In this document: positions 12,502-22,590 of the stretch, piece after piece | How positions within the stretch are numbered: the stretch's first letter is position 1 | Layout: each line of letters begins with the position of its first letter | Made by a program: the position numbers and the translations under genes | The notes under the pieces: generated by a model | What the model was told of the DNA's origin: nothing | Seen by the model: the letters and a program-made list of their open reading frames with translations, nothing else | Databases searched by the model: none | Source: Reticulitermes speratus | Lineage: Eukaryota > Arthropoda > Insecta > Blattodea > Rhinotermitidae | Reading direction: 5' to 3' | DNA: 64,000 nt | Assembly: GCA_021186555.1 (NCBI GenBank) | Contig: JAJKFL010000012.1 | Location: 16,131,711 to 16,195,710, forward strand

Positions 12502-13080
12502 TATGCCTCTACATATTTCGGTAAAAAAAAAAGTAGACCCACATCGAAAATCGTTAATTCGTTCAGCCAGAATTGTAATACCATGTACATTATGACGTGT
12601 GATATGAAACATTAATTAAATGTAATTCCATTATTCTCATTTTTCAGCGAAATATGCATTAAATAATATCCATTTCATTTACCGTCTTATGAAAGAAAAT
12701 TTCCCAACCTACGGTGCATTTCACATCAGATATACAGAGTTAGGTTATTACGTTACGTTACTATTCCTCCCTCGATTCACTTCCAATTTAGAATTTATAA
12801 CTATCATTTACATTTATCGCAGTTTTATGGTAATGTAACTGAATGTTATCTGTATCAGAAATCGCTTATATGATAACATCCTTCCTTACAAATATTCACA
12901 ACAAAAGACGTAACGCTTCCACAATATCAACTGCATTCATTCACGTAACTGTTGATAAATCACTTTTCCAAATACAAAATTAAGCCACTGTAGCACACTT
13001 TTAACAACAGTGATTCACAATATATCGATTAAGAGCACTTGTATGATGCGATTCCTTGCTAACCTCGTCTCCCATTATAC
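10635..13080. other. Longest stretch with few recognised repeats
   Basis: About 2.4 kb of AT-rich DNA with no recognised SINE, satellite or transposon apart from a TA microsatellite. No frame encodes a recognisable protein. This relative absence of repeats, next to the CpG-dense patch at 13081, makes it the most plausible place for part of a host gene (UTR, intron or upstream region), but I see no exon to support that. Confidence 0.35.
12459..12498. repeat. (AT)n microsatellite
   Basis: About 20 uninterrupted AT dinucleotides. The low-complexity tyrosine/isoleucine frames crossing it on both strands are artefacts of this run. Confidence 0.95.
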
Positions 13081-13300
13081 CGGGACCGGAAAATTCGCGA
13101 CGCGTGGTGCTTCTGTTAAACAAGTTCCCGGTGCGGGCGACGTACCTACGTGAACTTGGAAGCTAGAAAACCGATACACGGCGCGCGACGCTCAGTTATT
13201 ACTGAGGAGTATCGTTATGCTGGTAGAGAAGCGACGGCGCGCGTCGCGGTTTGTGGACGCCCGTTACCGAAAATACTCGAACCACGCCGAACACCAACGA
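13081..13300. promoter_or_regulatory. CpG-dense patch, candidate promoter or first exon
   Basis: I count about 32 CpG dinucleotides in these 220 bases, including GACGGCGCGCGTCGCGG and CACGGCGCGCGACGC, in a setting that is otherwise AT-rich and CpG-poor outside SINEs. A TATA-like TTATACC lies just upstream at 13075-13081. It does not resemble any repeat family in this window. CpG-rich patches mark promoters in animals with germline CpG methylation, so a promoter or first exon is possible. No transcript, Kozak start or splice pattern confirms it. Confidence 0.3.
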
Positions 13301-13741
13301 AAAATAAATTAAACACTACTAACACACACATAAATATAAAATATTGCCTACCATTTGCATAAATGTTTCAGGTAGAGTAATTGAGGATTATGGCGAACTG
13401 CGCTACAATAAATTCGGCAGACAAACAAATTTACGTGATTGATTCCTGACAGAAGCTAAATGAATTTGTTTTAAATGAAAAAATAAAATATCAGCACAAA
13501 TACTTTCAGTACGTATCCACAATGTCTGCCAATCGTATACCCAGAAAGATGATGGAGACGCTAGGAAAGGAGACAATTGTAAGTCCCCCGAAGAATGGAA
13601 AGACTTTCTCGCATCACAACTGGTATCATCATTGGACAATACGTCTGGACGTTACTGCTGATGACCCGTCATTCACGAGTCATCTAACGACCACAGAATC
13701 AATGCATAATGAATATTACCGGTATCCTTCCACGCACTAAC
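13301..13741. other. Low-copy DNA next to the CpG patch
   Basis: No recognised repeat. Two opposed open frames of 70-80 codons (13403-13639 minus, 13522-13740 plus) have no recognisable motif and are within chance expectation. Confidence 0.35.
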
Positions 13742-14165
13742 ACCGACAGGTGGAGGGAGGTCAGCTTCACGCCCCGGTCGCTTTACCAGGGAGAAAAAAG
13801 ATCTGGTACCCACTGAAAGCACGCGGTGGTGTAGTTGGTTGAGACACTGCGCTACAAGCTGGAAGGTAGCGGGTTCGATTCCCGATGGTGTCACTGGAAT
13901 TCTTCATTGACATAATCCTTCCAGCCGCACTATGGCCCCGTGGTCGACTCAGCCTCTAACAGAAACAAGTACCAGGAATATTTCCTGGGGGGTAAAGGCG
14001 GCCAGTGCGTAGGGCTGACAACCTTACCACCTTCATGTGCCGATTGTCTAGAAATCTGGGGGCCTCAAAGTCCTGGAAACCTCAGGGTCTGTCCAAGCCT
14101 GTAATGGGATTGCTTTGCTTTCACCAACTTAATACCATGCTGGGTGGGCCTCCGAGCCGAATGTA
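13742..14165 (-). mobile_element. SINE E fragment split by a SINE D insertion
   Basis: Minus-strand family E sequence is seen at 13742-13819 (CACGCCCCGGTCGCTTTACC, then GGTACCCACTG) and resumes at about 14133-14160 (ACCATGCTGGGTGGGC). A complete plus-strand family D SINE occupies the gap. This nesting gives the order of events: the E copy was here first. Confidence 0.65.
13820..14122 (+). mobile_element. SINE family D, full-length copy inserted in SINE E
   Basis: The head CACGCGGTGGTGTAGTTGGT, the box B-like GGGTTCGATTCCCGATGG at about 13870, and all body landmarks of family D are present (CACTATGGCCCCGTGGTCGA, GGAATATTTCCTGGGG, ACCACCTTCATGTGCCGA). It ends TTGCTTTGCTTTCACC. This is the best example of the family consensus in the window. 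Confidence 0.85.
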
Positions 14166-15004
14166 ACACCCCACCAGTGTACCGCTGCCAGTGCCGAATA
14201 CTGCATGCTGCTCGTTCAGTTACACCACACGCTTAAGGGAGACGACTGCACAATGTGAAAGAAGCAATCTGCGACACAAAAGGTTGTCACAAGACCTTCT
14301 GCTGGATCAATATCATCCTAAGTGTGAAAGGTCCGGCCCAGGGCGGATCTCCTTCAGTCTCCTGATACATAATACACGAGAAGGCGACATATGGGCATCA
14401 AAGGAGAGAACAGACGCCCACGGCGGCGTCGGTACAAGAGACGCGCGGAAATCCCTCAAGTGACGACAAGTTTCCGCCAGACACCGGCCACCTCAACTAC
14501 AGACAAAACCGACACAAATGCAGTCACGAAGCAAGCAGATTACCGTGCTATAGGATACGAAGGCGTGCCGTCTTGTACAGATTTATCGACGTTTCTGAGA
14601 AACCAGATGTCTTCATTTTCAAGGCAGAATACATAGAGGCAGCAACCGTCTCCTACACGCTGGCGTATTCGGACAACACTGTACGACTTCATAAGCAGGA
14701 GGAAGTAATCTTCACAGGCCTCGCAGCGAGAAGTTCAAATCCCACAAATATAACACGAACCTCGCCAGCTTGGCAGCCAAAACTGAAGAAACCGAATAAA
14801 TAAATAAATAAATAAATAAATAACACGCGAACAGAATAAAAACAGTAGGGTAGAATAAATGAAAAAGGAACAAAGAAAAGGAAAGGAAACACAGAAATAA
14901 AGAGAAAGCGAGACAATTAGGAAAATCGAAAAATTTCTCGGTATAGTTCGCATAAACGGTAATGCTCGAAACTAAGGAGAAATGTTTTTTTTTTAAATAA
15001 TATC
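14166..15004. other. Low-copy DNA with an (AAAT)n microsatellite
   Basis: A tetranucleotide run (AAATA)/(TAAA) lies at about 14797-14823. Open frames of 75-90 codons have no recognisable domain. No gene is supported. Confidence 0.45.
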
Positions 15005-15225
15005 CAACACATGCACTTGTCGCAGGTTCATAATATATTTAAAGCATTCCACTCCTATACGTTTCGGACCCTGTCGGCCCTTGTTTTATGCAACAACGTC
15101 TGAAGTTCTCCCTGACGATGGGCCGAAACATGTAGGACTGAAGTGCTTTTAAATACATTATTATGAACCTGTTTCAAATGCACTTGTTGGATAAGAGTTA
15201 AAAATTTTGAATTATAGTGCATGGT
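15005..15225. mobile_element. Inverted pair of Penelope-like terminal fragments
   Basis: The stretch 15012-15075 (TGCACTTGTCGCAGGTTCAT ... CCACTCCTATACGTTTCGG) is the reverse complement, with divergence, of 15124-15190 (CCGAAACATGTAGGACTGAA ... AACCTGTTTCAAATGCACTT). The two arms point away from a short centre. The right arm continues into TAGTGCATGGTATGGA (15214-15229), a box also seen at 22541 and near 4842 on the minus strand, which marks a shared element end. Confidence 0.55.
15108..15137 (+). ncRNA. Decayed hammerhead-like motif, copy 5
   Basis: Stem I CTCC, core CTGACGA, extra T, then only GGGCC before GAAACATGTA and GGAC. Stem II has lost its loop and one strand, so this copy is probably inactive, but core and flanks identify the family. 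Confidence 0.4.
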
Positions 15226-16120
15226 ATGGAAAATATAAAGACAAATGCTAATCTCAGTACCATCGATGTTAAGCCCTGTAAGGGCCTAATATAAATTTCT
15301 CAGACAAGATCCAGTGGCGGTATCTTGTGAACATGTAATGAACTTTGGGGTTCCGTTAAATGTGAGGAATTTATTCATAGCTGAAGAACTTCTCAAGAAG
15401 GATTCTGCTACATGGACTTCATAGAATTAGTTAGTTAGTTAGTTAGTTAGTTCGACTCATTCTTCATCAAAAGCACAAAGAAGAAAAGAAATTCAAGCCT
15501 ACTTGTAGACTGTAGTTTAGAAGCAAATGGTTTAAAGTTTTACTGTTGGCTGCACATGAATACGTGGGTATTAGGAAACCTTGCAAAAGCGAAATCTACC
15601 ACACCGTTGTTTATCTTGCTAATGAACCTCGAAGTTACATAAAAACGGCAGGAAAATTCATACTAGCTGAGGACTTACTAGCTTGTCAAGAAGAACTCTG
15701 CTCCGTTGCATTCGTTAAATATGTTATAACAGTAAGTACATCTGTTGATATCATTAAGAACTATAACCTAATATCAATTTTGCACTATGGTGAGGGTCAT
15801 AGGTCAGCGAAATATAGGATGATCAAAAAGCCTCTGTGCGCCTGTACGAGAAGGGTGCTGTACTATGCTGCAAGTGTAAAGTTCACTTCAGGTGGCATAC
15901 GTACCTCTGTCACATGTCCGTGCGGGTCACTTCAAACACCGTACGTGCTGTACACTCACTGTGACCTCCACGTTATCCTATATCCTACTTCCGACAGGTG
16001 CACAGTGTTACATCCCTACTGGCTTGGGACTGCTGTTGATGTATCGTAGATGTCGCACCAAGATCTCAGGGTTAGAATCTTGCGTAAAGGTTGAGAAGGA
16101 AGTGAAACGTAATGGAACAA
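15226..16120. other. Unassigned DNA with a (GTTA)n run and an unrecognised 167-codon frame
   Basis: A (TTAG)n run is at 15427-15451. A plus-strand open frame at 15546-16049 (167 codons) is the longest one outside tandem arrays. It is rich in Tyr, Cys and Ser, has no domain, signal or motif I recognise, and runs towards the SINE at 16121. It may be chance. I do not call it a gene. Confidence 0.3.
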
Positions 16121-16393
16121 TTTTTTCCTTTTTTTCCTATGGCTCGACAGCCCTATATGGGCCTGGGCCTCCTCGTTTCGTCGAGGTTTCATGGTCACAC
16201 ACATTTGAGACACACCACAGTCGGTAGGACTCCTCTGGACGAGTGACCAGCCCGTCGCAGAGACCTCTACCTGACAACACACAACACTCACAACAGACAG
16301 ACATCTATGCCCCCGGTGGTATTCAAACCCACGATCCTAGTAAGCGAGCGGCCGAAGACCCACGCCATAGACCGCACGGCCACTGAGATCGGC
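16121..16393 (-). mobile_element. SINE family A copy
   Basis: Minus-strand copy. T-run at 16121-16138 (A-tail), body landmarks GACTCCTCTGGACGAG and GCAGAGACCTCTACCTGACA, tRNA-like head with box B at about 16318-16330 changed to GGTATTCAAACC. End at GAGATCGGC (16385-16393). Confidence 0.85.
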
Positions 16394-16896
16394 AATGGAA
16401 CCTTCACAAAACTGAAATACTTAATTACAGCAATTTAATTAACACAGCTAGAAGGTACAGAGCTGGTCCCCTAGGACTTGTGGTAACAGCTGACTGACAG
16501 ACTTGAGGTAGCCGACCGCTATCTCGCCACTGCGGCGATCTGAACTGTAGCAACTATCTGTCGCAGAATGGCCGAAGCCTGAGGTGTCTGTCGTCATACA
16601 CATGTTGTTGGGTGTGCGGGTCCAGGCTCCGAAGTATTCCAGAAGGTACTTACAAACAAGTTCGTCATTTTCGGAATTTGTTATACACGTGATTCTTACT
16701 AAGCTGGGCTTGGGACATATGTCCTCGTGCTGTCTGTATGTAGTCCAACTAATAGCCTAAAGATAAACGTAGAACAAATACGGAGTTACAGCAAACTTGC
16801 ACATCTGTATCCTGAAATGCTGTGTGTGTTGGCAATAAGGAAAATACAGAATATAACATACATATTATTATGAGCATGACAAGGCATCACAGCCAT
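16394..16896. other. Unassigned low-copy DNA
   Basis: No gene, RNA or recognised repeat is visible in this interval. Confidence 0.4.
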
Positions 16897-17665
16897 TACA
16901 ATAACCTGTACAACAACAATAATCAATACAACACCTATAACCTGTACAACAACAATAATCAATACATCACCTATAACCTATACAACAATAATCAATACAT
17001 CACCTATAACCTATACAACAATAATCAATACAACACCTATAACCTATACAACAATAATCAATACAACACCTATAACCTATACAGCAATAATCAATACAAC
17101 GCCTATAACCTATACAACAACAATAATCAATACAACACCTATAACCTATACAGCAATAATCAATACAACGCCTATAACCTATACAACAACAATAATCAAT
17201 AAAACATATAACCTATAAAACAATAATACAACACCTATAACCTATACAACAACAATAATCAATACAACACCTATAACCTACACAACAACAATAATCAATA
17301 CAACACCTATAACCTATACAAAAATAATCAATACAACACCCATAAACTACACAACAATAATCAATACAACACCCATAAACTACACAACAATAATCAATAC
17401 AACACCTATAACCTATACAACAATAATCAATACAACACGTATAACCTATACAGCAATAATCAATACAACGCCTATAACCTATACAACAATAATAATCAAT
17501 ACGACACCTATAACCTATACAACAACAATAATCCATACAACAACTATAACCTATACAACAATAGTAATCAACATAACACCTATAATCAATACAACACCTT
17601 TAACCTATATAACACCTATAATCAATACAACACCTATAACCCATACAACATATAACATACATACA
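16897..17665. repeat. AC-rich minisatellite, about 33-bp unit, about 23 copies
   Basis: The unit is built from AATCAATACAACACCTATAA and CCTATACAACAAT, with unit lengths of 33-36 owing to extra CAA/AAT triplets. The plus strand is almost free of G. Variants such as CAGCAATAAT with ACGCC travel together, showing local duplication of unit blocks. Asn/Tyr-rich frames on the plus strand and Cys/Tyr-rich frames on the minus strand are artefacts. Confidence 0.95.
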
Positions 17666-18210
17666 ACAACAGGAACTTTTTGCTCACTCTGTATTTCGCT
17701 GAAGTACAATTTACAAGAAAACACAATCTTTAAATCTATGGAGGGTGACACCAGTGGCGTGATTAGCTCTGTATCTACGTACAATGAATAAACGTCAAGG
17801 CTCACGAGGTTATGCAAAGTCGCAATAAATGAATCTGAAAAACACGTGATGCACAGCTTTCATTATCTCCTAACAGAACATTTCCACACGACTTACACAA
17901 TTACAACTGTCCGCAATCTCACGGGACAGTAGTCCTCCTGCACACCCTCAAAGCACTGCAATAAGATTACGATTACATGCCGCAAAAGAGTACCGCGAAA
18001 CGTTTCGTCCTGTTACAGGGCTTGTCTGTGTGTCTGAAATGAGGAGGCGTTTAGTCTGACACGACACAACTCAGCGGGCAGTGTTGCGCCCAAGTGCCTT
18101 CCACCACCCATTATTTTTCTTCCTCGCTTCCTTCGTGTCAACGCTGATTTGTCAGTCCGTCTCTCGGTCGATGCTTGCTTGGTTACTACGGGTACAGCCG
18201 CTTCATCGCC
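17666..18210. other. Unassigned low-copy DNA
   Basis: No gene is supported. Near 17997-18025 the phrase GCGAAACGTTTCGTCCTGTT has a short dyad (CGAAACGTTTCG) but lacks the hammerhead core. Confidence 0.4.
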
Positions 18211-18469
18211 GATCCCAGTGGCCGCGCGGTCTAAGGCGTGGGTCTACGGCCGCTCGTTTGCTGGGATTGCGGGTTCGAATTCCGCCAAGAGCATGGATGC
18301 CTGTCTCTTGTAAGTGTTGTGTGTTGTCAGGTAGAGGTCTCTGCGACGAGCTGGTCCCTCGTCCAGAGGAGTCCTACCGACTGTGGTGTGTCTGAGTGTG
18401 ATAGAAAAGCCTCGATAATGAGGAGGTCTAGGACCCCCAGGGTCTGTCGAGCCATAGGAAAAAAAAAAT
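18211..18469 (+). mobile_element. SINE family A, full-length copy
   Basis: A clean plus-strand copy. Head GATCCCAGTGGCCGCGCGGT, then CTAAGGCGTGGGTC, box B-like GGGTTCGAATTCCGCC at about 18270, body with GTTGTGTGTTGTCAGGTAGA, TCTGCGACGAGCTGGTC and GTCCTACCGACTGTGGTGTG, then GAGCCATAGG and a 9-base A-tail. Useful as a reference for the family. Confidence 0.9.
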
Positions 18470-19034
18470 AGTCCCTTCATCTGCACAGCGTACTGGTGAC
18501 TGTCAATTATTGGTCATAAAAACAGAAGACTTGTTTCGCAGTGTGACGGCGTGTACTACGTACTTACGTACACAGACATAAAGCTTCGGAGAAACTTGCT
18601 GTTTCCATCACCCGGGCAGAAGAGAAAATCACAATGCAACCAGGTACGTACCAAATATTGATTTATTCTTATATTCATCTTCCTCTAAATTGTTTCCAAT
18701 GCCTGAATGGCCTTGCTGGTCACGTGCTGCAAAAATGAAATGTTACTGACTCATCAAACATTTTACATTGTATCTCGGTGAACACAAAACAGACAAAGAA
18801 GGGCTGTCATGTTCTACACAACACTAAAATACAACACAATATATTAATAAATCGGTTATAATGCCAAACAATATAATGTTAACGGTTAAATTTTGTCCTT
18901 CATTTGAACAAGCAGCAGCCTAGTCACTGTAATTAACATTTAAATTTTACCTTCCGGAAATTAGCAATGTGTCGTATCATACATGTTTAATCACAATGAC
19001 AAAGGCTAACGACAAAGCCTTATCTGTTCATATA
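18470..19034. other. Unassigned low-copy DNA
   Basis: At 18585-18612 AAGCTTCGGAGAAACTTGCT matches the phrase TTTCGGAGAAACCTGCTG at 54852, suggesting a diverged fragment of the same dispersed repeat. Otherwise nothing is recognised. Confidence 0.4.
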
Positions 19035-19218
19035 CAGTCGAACCCGGTTATAACGACATCGGGTTATACGACACCTCGTCTGTAACGTCAGATATTCTGT
19101 GGTACCAATTAATTCGTCACTGTTAACCATAACATTATACTCCTCGGTTATAACAACACTCGTTTATAACGACACAACATATTCAGTCCCTTTCATGACG
19201 TTATAACCGAGTTCGACC
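19035..19218. mobile_element. TA-flanked MITE, copy 1
   Basis: Terminal inverted repeats CAGTCGAACCCGGTTATAAC and GTTATAACCGAGTTCGACC lie at the ends, flanked by TA. Subterminal GTTATAACAACACTCGTTTA repeats the same theme. There is no coding capacity. Structure and TA flanks fit a Tc1/mariner-type (possibly pogo) non-autonomous element. Three more copies lie at 39399, 58830 and 60719. Confidence 0.75.
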
Positions 19219-19286
19219 TACATTTCCGGAATTGACACTGCTGGAGATGCAACATCTCGTTCAGTTTTTTTAGAACATTCGTTGGT

Positions 19287-19598
19287 ACACGATGGCGCAG
19301 TTGGTTGAGGCACAACGCTAAAAGCCGGAAGGTCGCGGGTTCGATTCCCGATGGGGTCACTAGGATTTTTCGTTGGCCTAATCCTTCTGGCCGCACTATG
19401 GCCCTGGGGTCCGACTCAGCCTCTAACAGAAATGAGTACCAGGGATATCTCCTGAGGGGTAAAGGTGGCCGATGCGTAAGTCTGACAACCTTGCCACCTT
19501 CATGTGACGAATGTCTAGAAATTCTGGGAGCCTAAACCTCCTTGAGCCATCGGGGCCTGTCAAGGTCTGTACAGTAACTGCTTTACTTCTGCCTTTTA
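19287..19598 (+). mobile_element. SINE family D, full-length copy
   Basis: Head ACACGATGGCGCAGTTGGTT, box B-like GGGTTCGATTCCCGATGG at about 19338, body landmarks CACTATGGCCCTGGGGTCCG and CAACCTTGCCACCTTCATGT. Ends TGCTTTACTTCTGCCTTTTA. Confidence 0.85.
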
Positions 19599-20225
19599 CG
19601 TTTCAGAACATTTAACAATACTATACAGAATGTCGGAGAAAAAAACTCCGCGGGTTTGTAACGAAATATTTACCGACGCAAAGGACAAGAGAAAAAGGGC
19701 AGAAAAGAAAACTGAATTGCACATCAAATCTGACATATGAATAAAACTCAAAACTGAAACGTGGCATACTCGTAAGACGATTACGAATCAAGGCAACTCA
19801 ATATAAGCCCCATTCGCTGCCTTCTTCAAACGTCAAGGCGATATTCAAGCTCAAATGACAGCAAAGCAGGAGTGACAACCCGATACCGCTCCCGCGATTC
19901 TGCGTCACAAATCACAACTGTCAACTCTTTCGGTATACAGAGGAAAACGTCGAGCCGTCTTAAGTCAGTTCTTCATGGGGATCATGGAGTGGGTCAACGT
20001 CTTCCTATCCACCGACCTGGAAAATAAGCAACCAGCAAAGCAAACTGCAATGGGAAACCCGAGTCATTGTGCTGCTTCACGCTTGCGCATTGTGTTATGC
20101 TCCACAACACAACCTGACACATTACGCCATTCAGTGTTGTTATCGGTAACGATCCGTTTTGTCCAGCTAACTAAATATGTTTTCTTAGAACACCGGAGTC
20201 TTTCTCGGACACTATGTACGTACGA
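19599..20225. other. Unassigned low-copy DNA
   Basis: No supported gene. A 94-codon frame at 19975-20259 runs into the tandem array and has no recognisable feature. Confidence 0.4.
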
Positions 20226-20673
20226 GTATACGACCTACGACACTCCATACCTTATCTGACGACTGCCGTTTGTTACCTCAAGTATACGACCTACGACACT
20301 CCAAACCCTATCTGACGACTGTCGTTTGTTACCTCAAGTATACGACCTACGACACTCCATACCTTATCTGACGACTGTCGTTTGTTACCTCAAGTATACG
20401 ACCTACGACACTCCATACCCTATCTGACGACTGTCGTTTGTTACCTCAAGTATACGACCTACGACACTCCATACCTTATCTGACGACTGTCGTTTGTTAC
20501 CTCAAGTATACGACCTACGACACTCCATACCTTATCTGACGACTGTCGTTTGTTACTTCAAGTATACGACCTACGACACTCCATACCTTATCTGACGACT
20601 GTCGTTTGTTACTTCAAGTATACGACCTACGACACTCCATACCTTATCTGACGACTGTCGTTTGTTACTTCAA
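20226..20673. repeat. Minisatellite, 56-bp unit, 8 copies
   Basis: Unit starts at 20226, 20282, 20338, 20394, 20450, 20506, 20562 and 20618, exactly 56 bases apart. The unit includes GTATACGACCTACGACACTC, CTTATCTGACGACTGTCGTT and TGTTACCTCAA. Only a few substitutions distinguish copies (such as CCTCAA versus CTTCAA in the last three), so the array is young. Confidence 0.95.
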
Positions 20674-20885
20674 GCCGCTAATTCGCCGCTTTTCGGCGGT
20701 CAGCTGAGTGGGGTACGTTAATACAACCGAGCCAAAGTAGCATTGATAGTTGTCACATAAAATAATCACCCTGTATATGGTTTAGGTTCAGCATTGGACA
20801 ATTTACATTAATTGAAACTCACGAAGCTAAGAATTGTCCCTATACTTATTTTTTAAGCGTGTTGTTTAAAGACGCGGTCAATTAG
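20674..20885. other. Unassigned spacer
   Basis: Sequence between the 56-bp array and a family C SINE. Nothing recognised. Confidence 0.4.
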
Positions 20886-21103
20886 TGATATTATATACCG
20901 TCGGTGATAAGATGAGTGAAAGAATACGGAGAGTTGGTGGAAGGATAGTGGAAAACCGAAGTAAATCGGAGGAGAAAAATCTGGCTCAGCGCCACTCTGC
21001 CCACCACAAATGCCATACGGACTGGCCTGGGATCGAAACTGGGCCCTCTGAGATGAGACCCGTGTGCGTATTAACCAACACGTCAGTAAGGCATACGGAC
21101 AGT
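20886..21103 (-). mobile_element. SINE family C relative, diverged
   Basis: Minus-strand copy with the family C phrases GTGCCACTCTG-like (GCGCCACTCTGCCCACCACA), GGCCTGGGATCGAAACTGGG and ACCAACACGTCAGTAAGGCA in place of the usual head. The 3' part (CGGTGATAAGATGAGTGAAA) matches the copy at 32389 but not those at 30128 and 43825, so it defines a subfamily. Confidence 0.6.
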
Positions 21104-21189
21104 GCAGGTATAGCACCACGCATTCTTAACTTCTGAATTTTATGGAGATGGACTGTGAGCTTCAGTCCTCTGCCGTCTTAACTATCGCG

Positions 21190-21357
21190 AGCGGAGCAGC
21201 CGGTACCCATTGGATAGGAGACTGAGCGGTGTCCAGTGCCGGTCTTGAAAGCTTTGGAGTAGAGACAAAATCTTTTAGCTCTGCTGGGAATCGACACCCG
21301 ATTCCTCGGTCGTCCAGCCCGTAGCATAACTGCAATACCGACTAAGCTACCCCGGCT
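21190..21357 (-). mobile_element. SINE family E fragment
   Basis: Minus-strand sequence with GCCGGTACCCATTGGATAGG, GGTCTTGAAAG, box B-like GGGAATCGACACCCGATTCC and the head ACTAAGCTACCCCGGCTC. The 3' portion of the family is missing. Confidence 0.65.
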
Positions 21358-21780
21358 CATTCACAGATCTGAAATCCGTCCACGTTTCCTTTCCTGACAA
21401 CTACGTATCACGGGTAGCGCCACTGTCACCAGCCATCGGCTAAGCAAGACACGTGACACCGACATCTCAACTGCCGACAAAATCACGCTGCAGCCTATCT
21501 AGCGGGTTCCACAGGCTTTTGTTCATGGCGGCATAGCAATGGGTGCGCGAAGCTGATAAGGTACCTCCGTGGCATAAATACTGGAGAGTTGTTATGAACT
21601 ATTTGAGGTATGAAACTTGTCTCAATTGCATCTAAGGTTCAGCACCTACGTCACATTAAGCACACTGCGCTCCCGCTACGCACACCAACCGGCTGTTGTT
21701 TAGCGAACTAATCGCTGTTTGAAACTTAATAATATTCACATTCCGTGCATTAAAGATAATTTTCTTCATACAAGTCCAAC
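21358..21780. other. Unassigned low-copy DNA
   Basis: No gene or recognised repeat. Confidence 0.4.
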
Positions 21781-21824
21781 GAACTGTACTTACAGTTGAC
21801 AGATATTTAAATTGTATTAACTTA

Positions 21825-21864
21825 TCCTACGTGCTTCGGCTCGAGTGAGCCATCTTCACGGAGA
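21825..21864 (-). ncRNA. Hammerhead-like motif, copy 6, core mutated
   Basis: Minus strand: CTCC, then GTGAAGA (C3 replaced by G), extra T, stem II GGCTC-ACTC-GAGCC intact, GAAGCACGTA. Two core or near-core changes suggest loss of activity although stem II pairing is kept. Confidence 0.4.
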
Positions 21865-22071
21865 TTCGTGTACAAAGGAATCCTCGTTGTCCACTGTCCA
21901 AGAAAACAGTAATTTACAAATATAGATTAAAATTATTAGAACTGTAATCCTCATTACAGATACTAATTTGTGATAATTTTAATCTACATTTGTAAATTAC
22001 TGTCACCCTGCACAGTGTTTTAAACGTATATGTTTTACAAATCAACAACCAAGATGCATTTGTATACGAAT

Positions 22072-22113
22072 CTCCCTGAAGATGTCTCACTCGAGCCGAA
22101 ACAATGTAGGAGT
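22072..22113 (+). ncRNA. Hammerhead-like motif, copy 7
   Basis: Stem I CTCC/GGAG intact, core CTGAAGA, extra T, stem II GTCTC-ACTC-GAGCC with one mismatch, GAAACAATGTA with one inserted A in stem III. It is the inverted partner of copy 6. Confidence 0.5.
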
Positions 22114-22426
22114 GTATACAAGTTAATACAACTTAAATATCTGTCAACTGTAACTGCATTTTGTTGGAGCTGTATGAAAAACATAATCGCTGAATACAAT
22201 GTCAATACCAACAAATGCGGTCAACTGTACTGTTTGCATCACAAATAATTACACCTGTGTACACCATCAATTAAAACATGGTATACTTCATAACGTTTTA
22301 TCTCCATATTTTAAACTTATCTTATAATTACCCTTTAACTAATGAATTTATACTCTTATCATATGATTATTTTCAATCGTGGAATGGTTCTGAAAATTGT
22401 AATTGTAATTATATTCTTGTTTATAC

Positions 22427-22467
22427 CTCCCTGAAGATGGCCACGTAAGTGGCCGAAACATGTTGGA
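22427..22467 (+). ncRNA. Hammerhead ribozyme-like motif, copy 8
   Basis: Core CTGAAGA, extra T, stem II GGCCAC-GTAA-GTGGCC (six pairs), GAAACATGTT with H17-like T, stem I TCC/GGA. All invariant core bases are present. Downstream 22541-22552 contains ATGCACGGAATATGG, the same terminal box as near 15214 and 4842. Confidence 0.6.
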
Positions 22468-22590
22468 CGATACCCTGTAATTAATCTATATAAAAACAGT
22501 CCTGTGCACTAATTGTTATTAATATTATATTCAATGATTAATGCACGGAATATGGACCATACAAAATATCTGTTTATTTTAAGCAGCATA

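Larger units (their letters stand above)
21781..22160. mobile_element. Inverted pair of Penelope-like terminal fragments
   Basis: Left part 21788-21866 (CTTACAGTTGACAGATATTT ... GGAGATTCGTGTACAAA) is the reverse complement of right part about 22056-22155 (TTTGTATACGAATCTCCCTG ... AAATATCTGTCAACTGTAAC), allowing divergence. Each carries one ribozyme motif, in opposite directions. Within the central region TGTAAATTACTGT (about 21992 on) and ACAGTAATTTACAAATATAG (about 21906 on) form a further inverted pair. Confidence 0.6.

Noticed and set aside
15546..16049. 167-codon open frame as a gene
   Set aside because: No recognisable domain, no second copy, and a frame of this length is possible by chance in 64 kb across six frames. 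Reported only as unassigned.
16822..17536. Asn/Tyr-rich and Cys/Tyr-rich proteins
   Set aside because: Translations of the AC-rich minisatellite, not genes.
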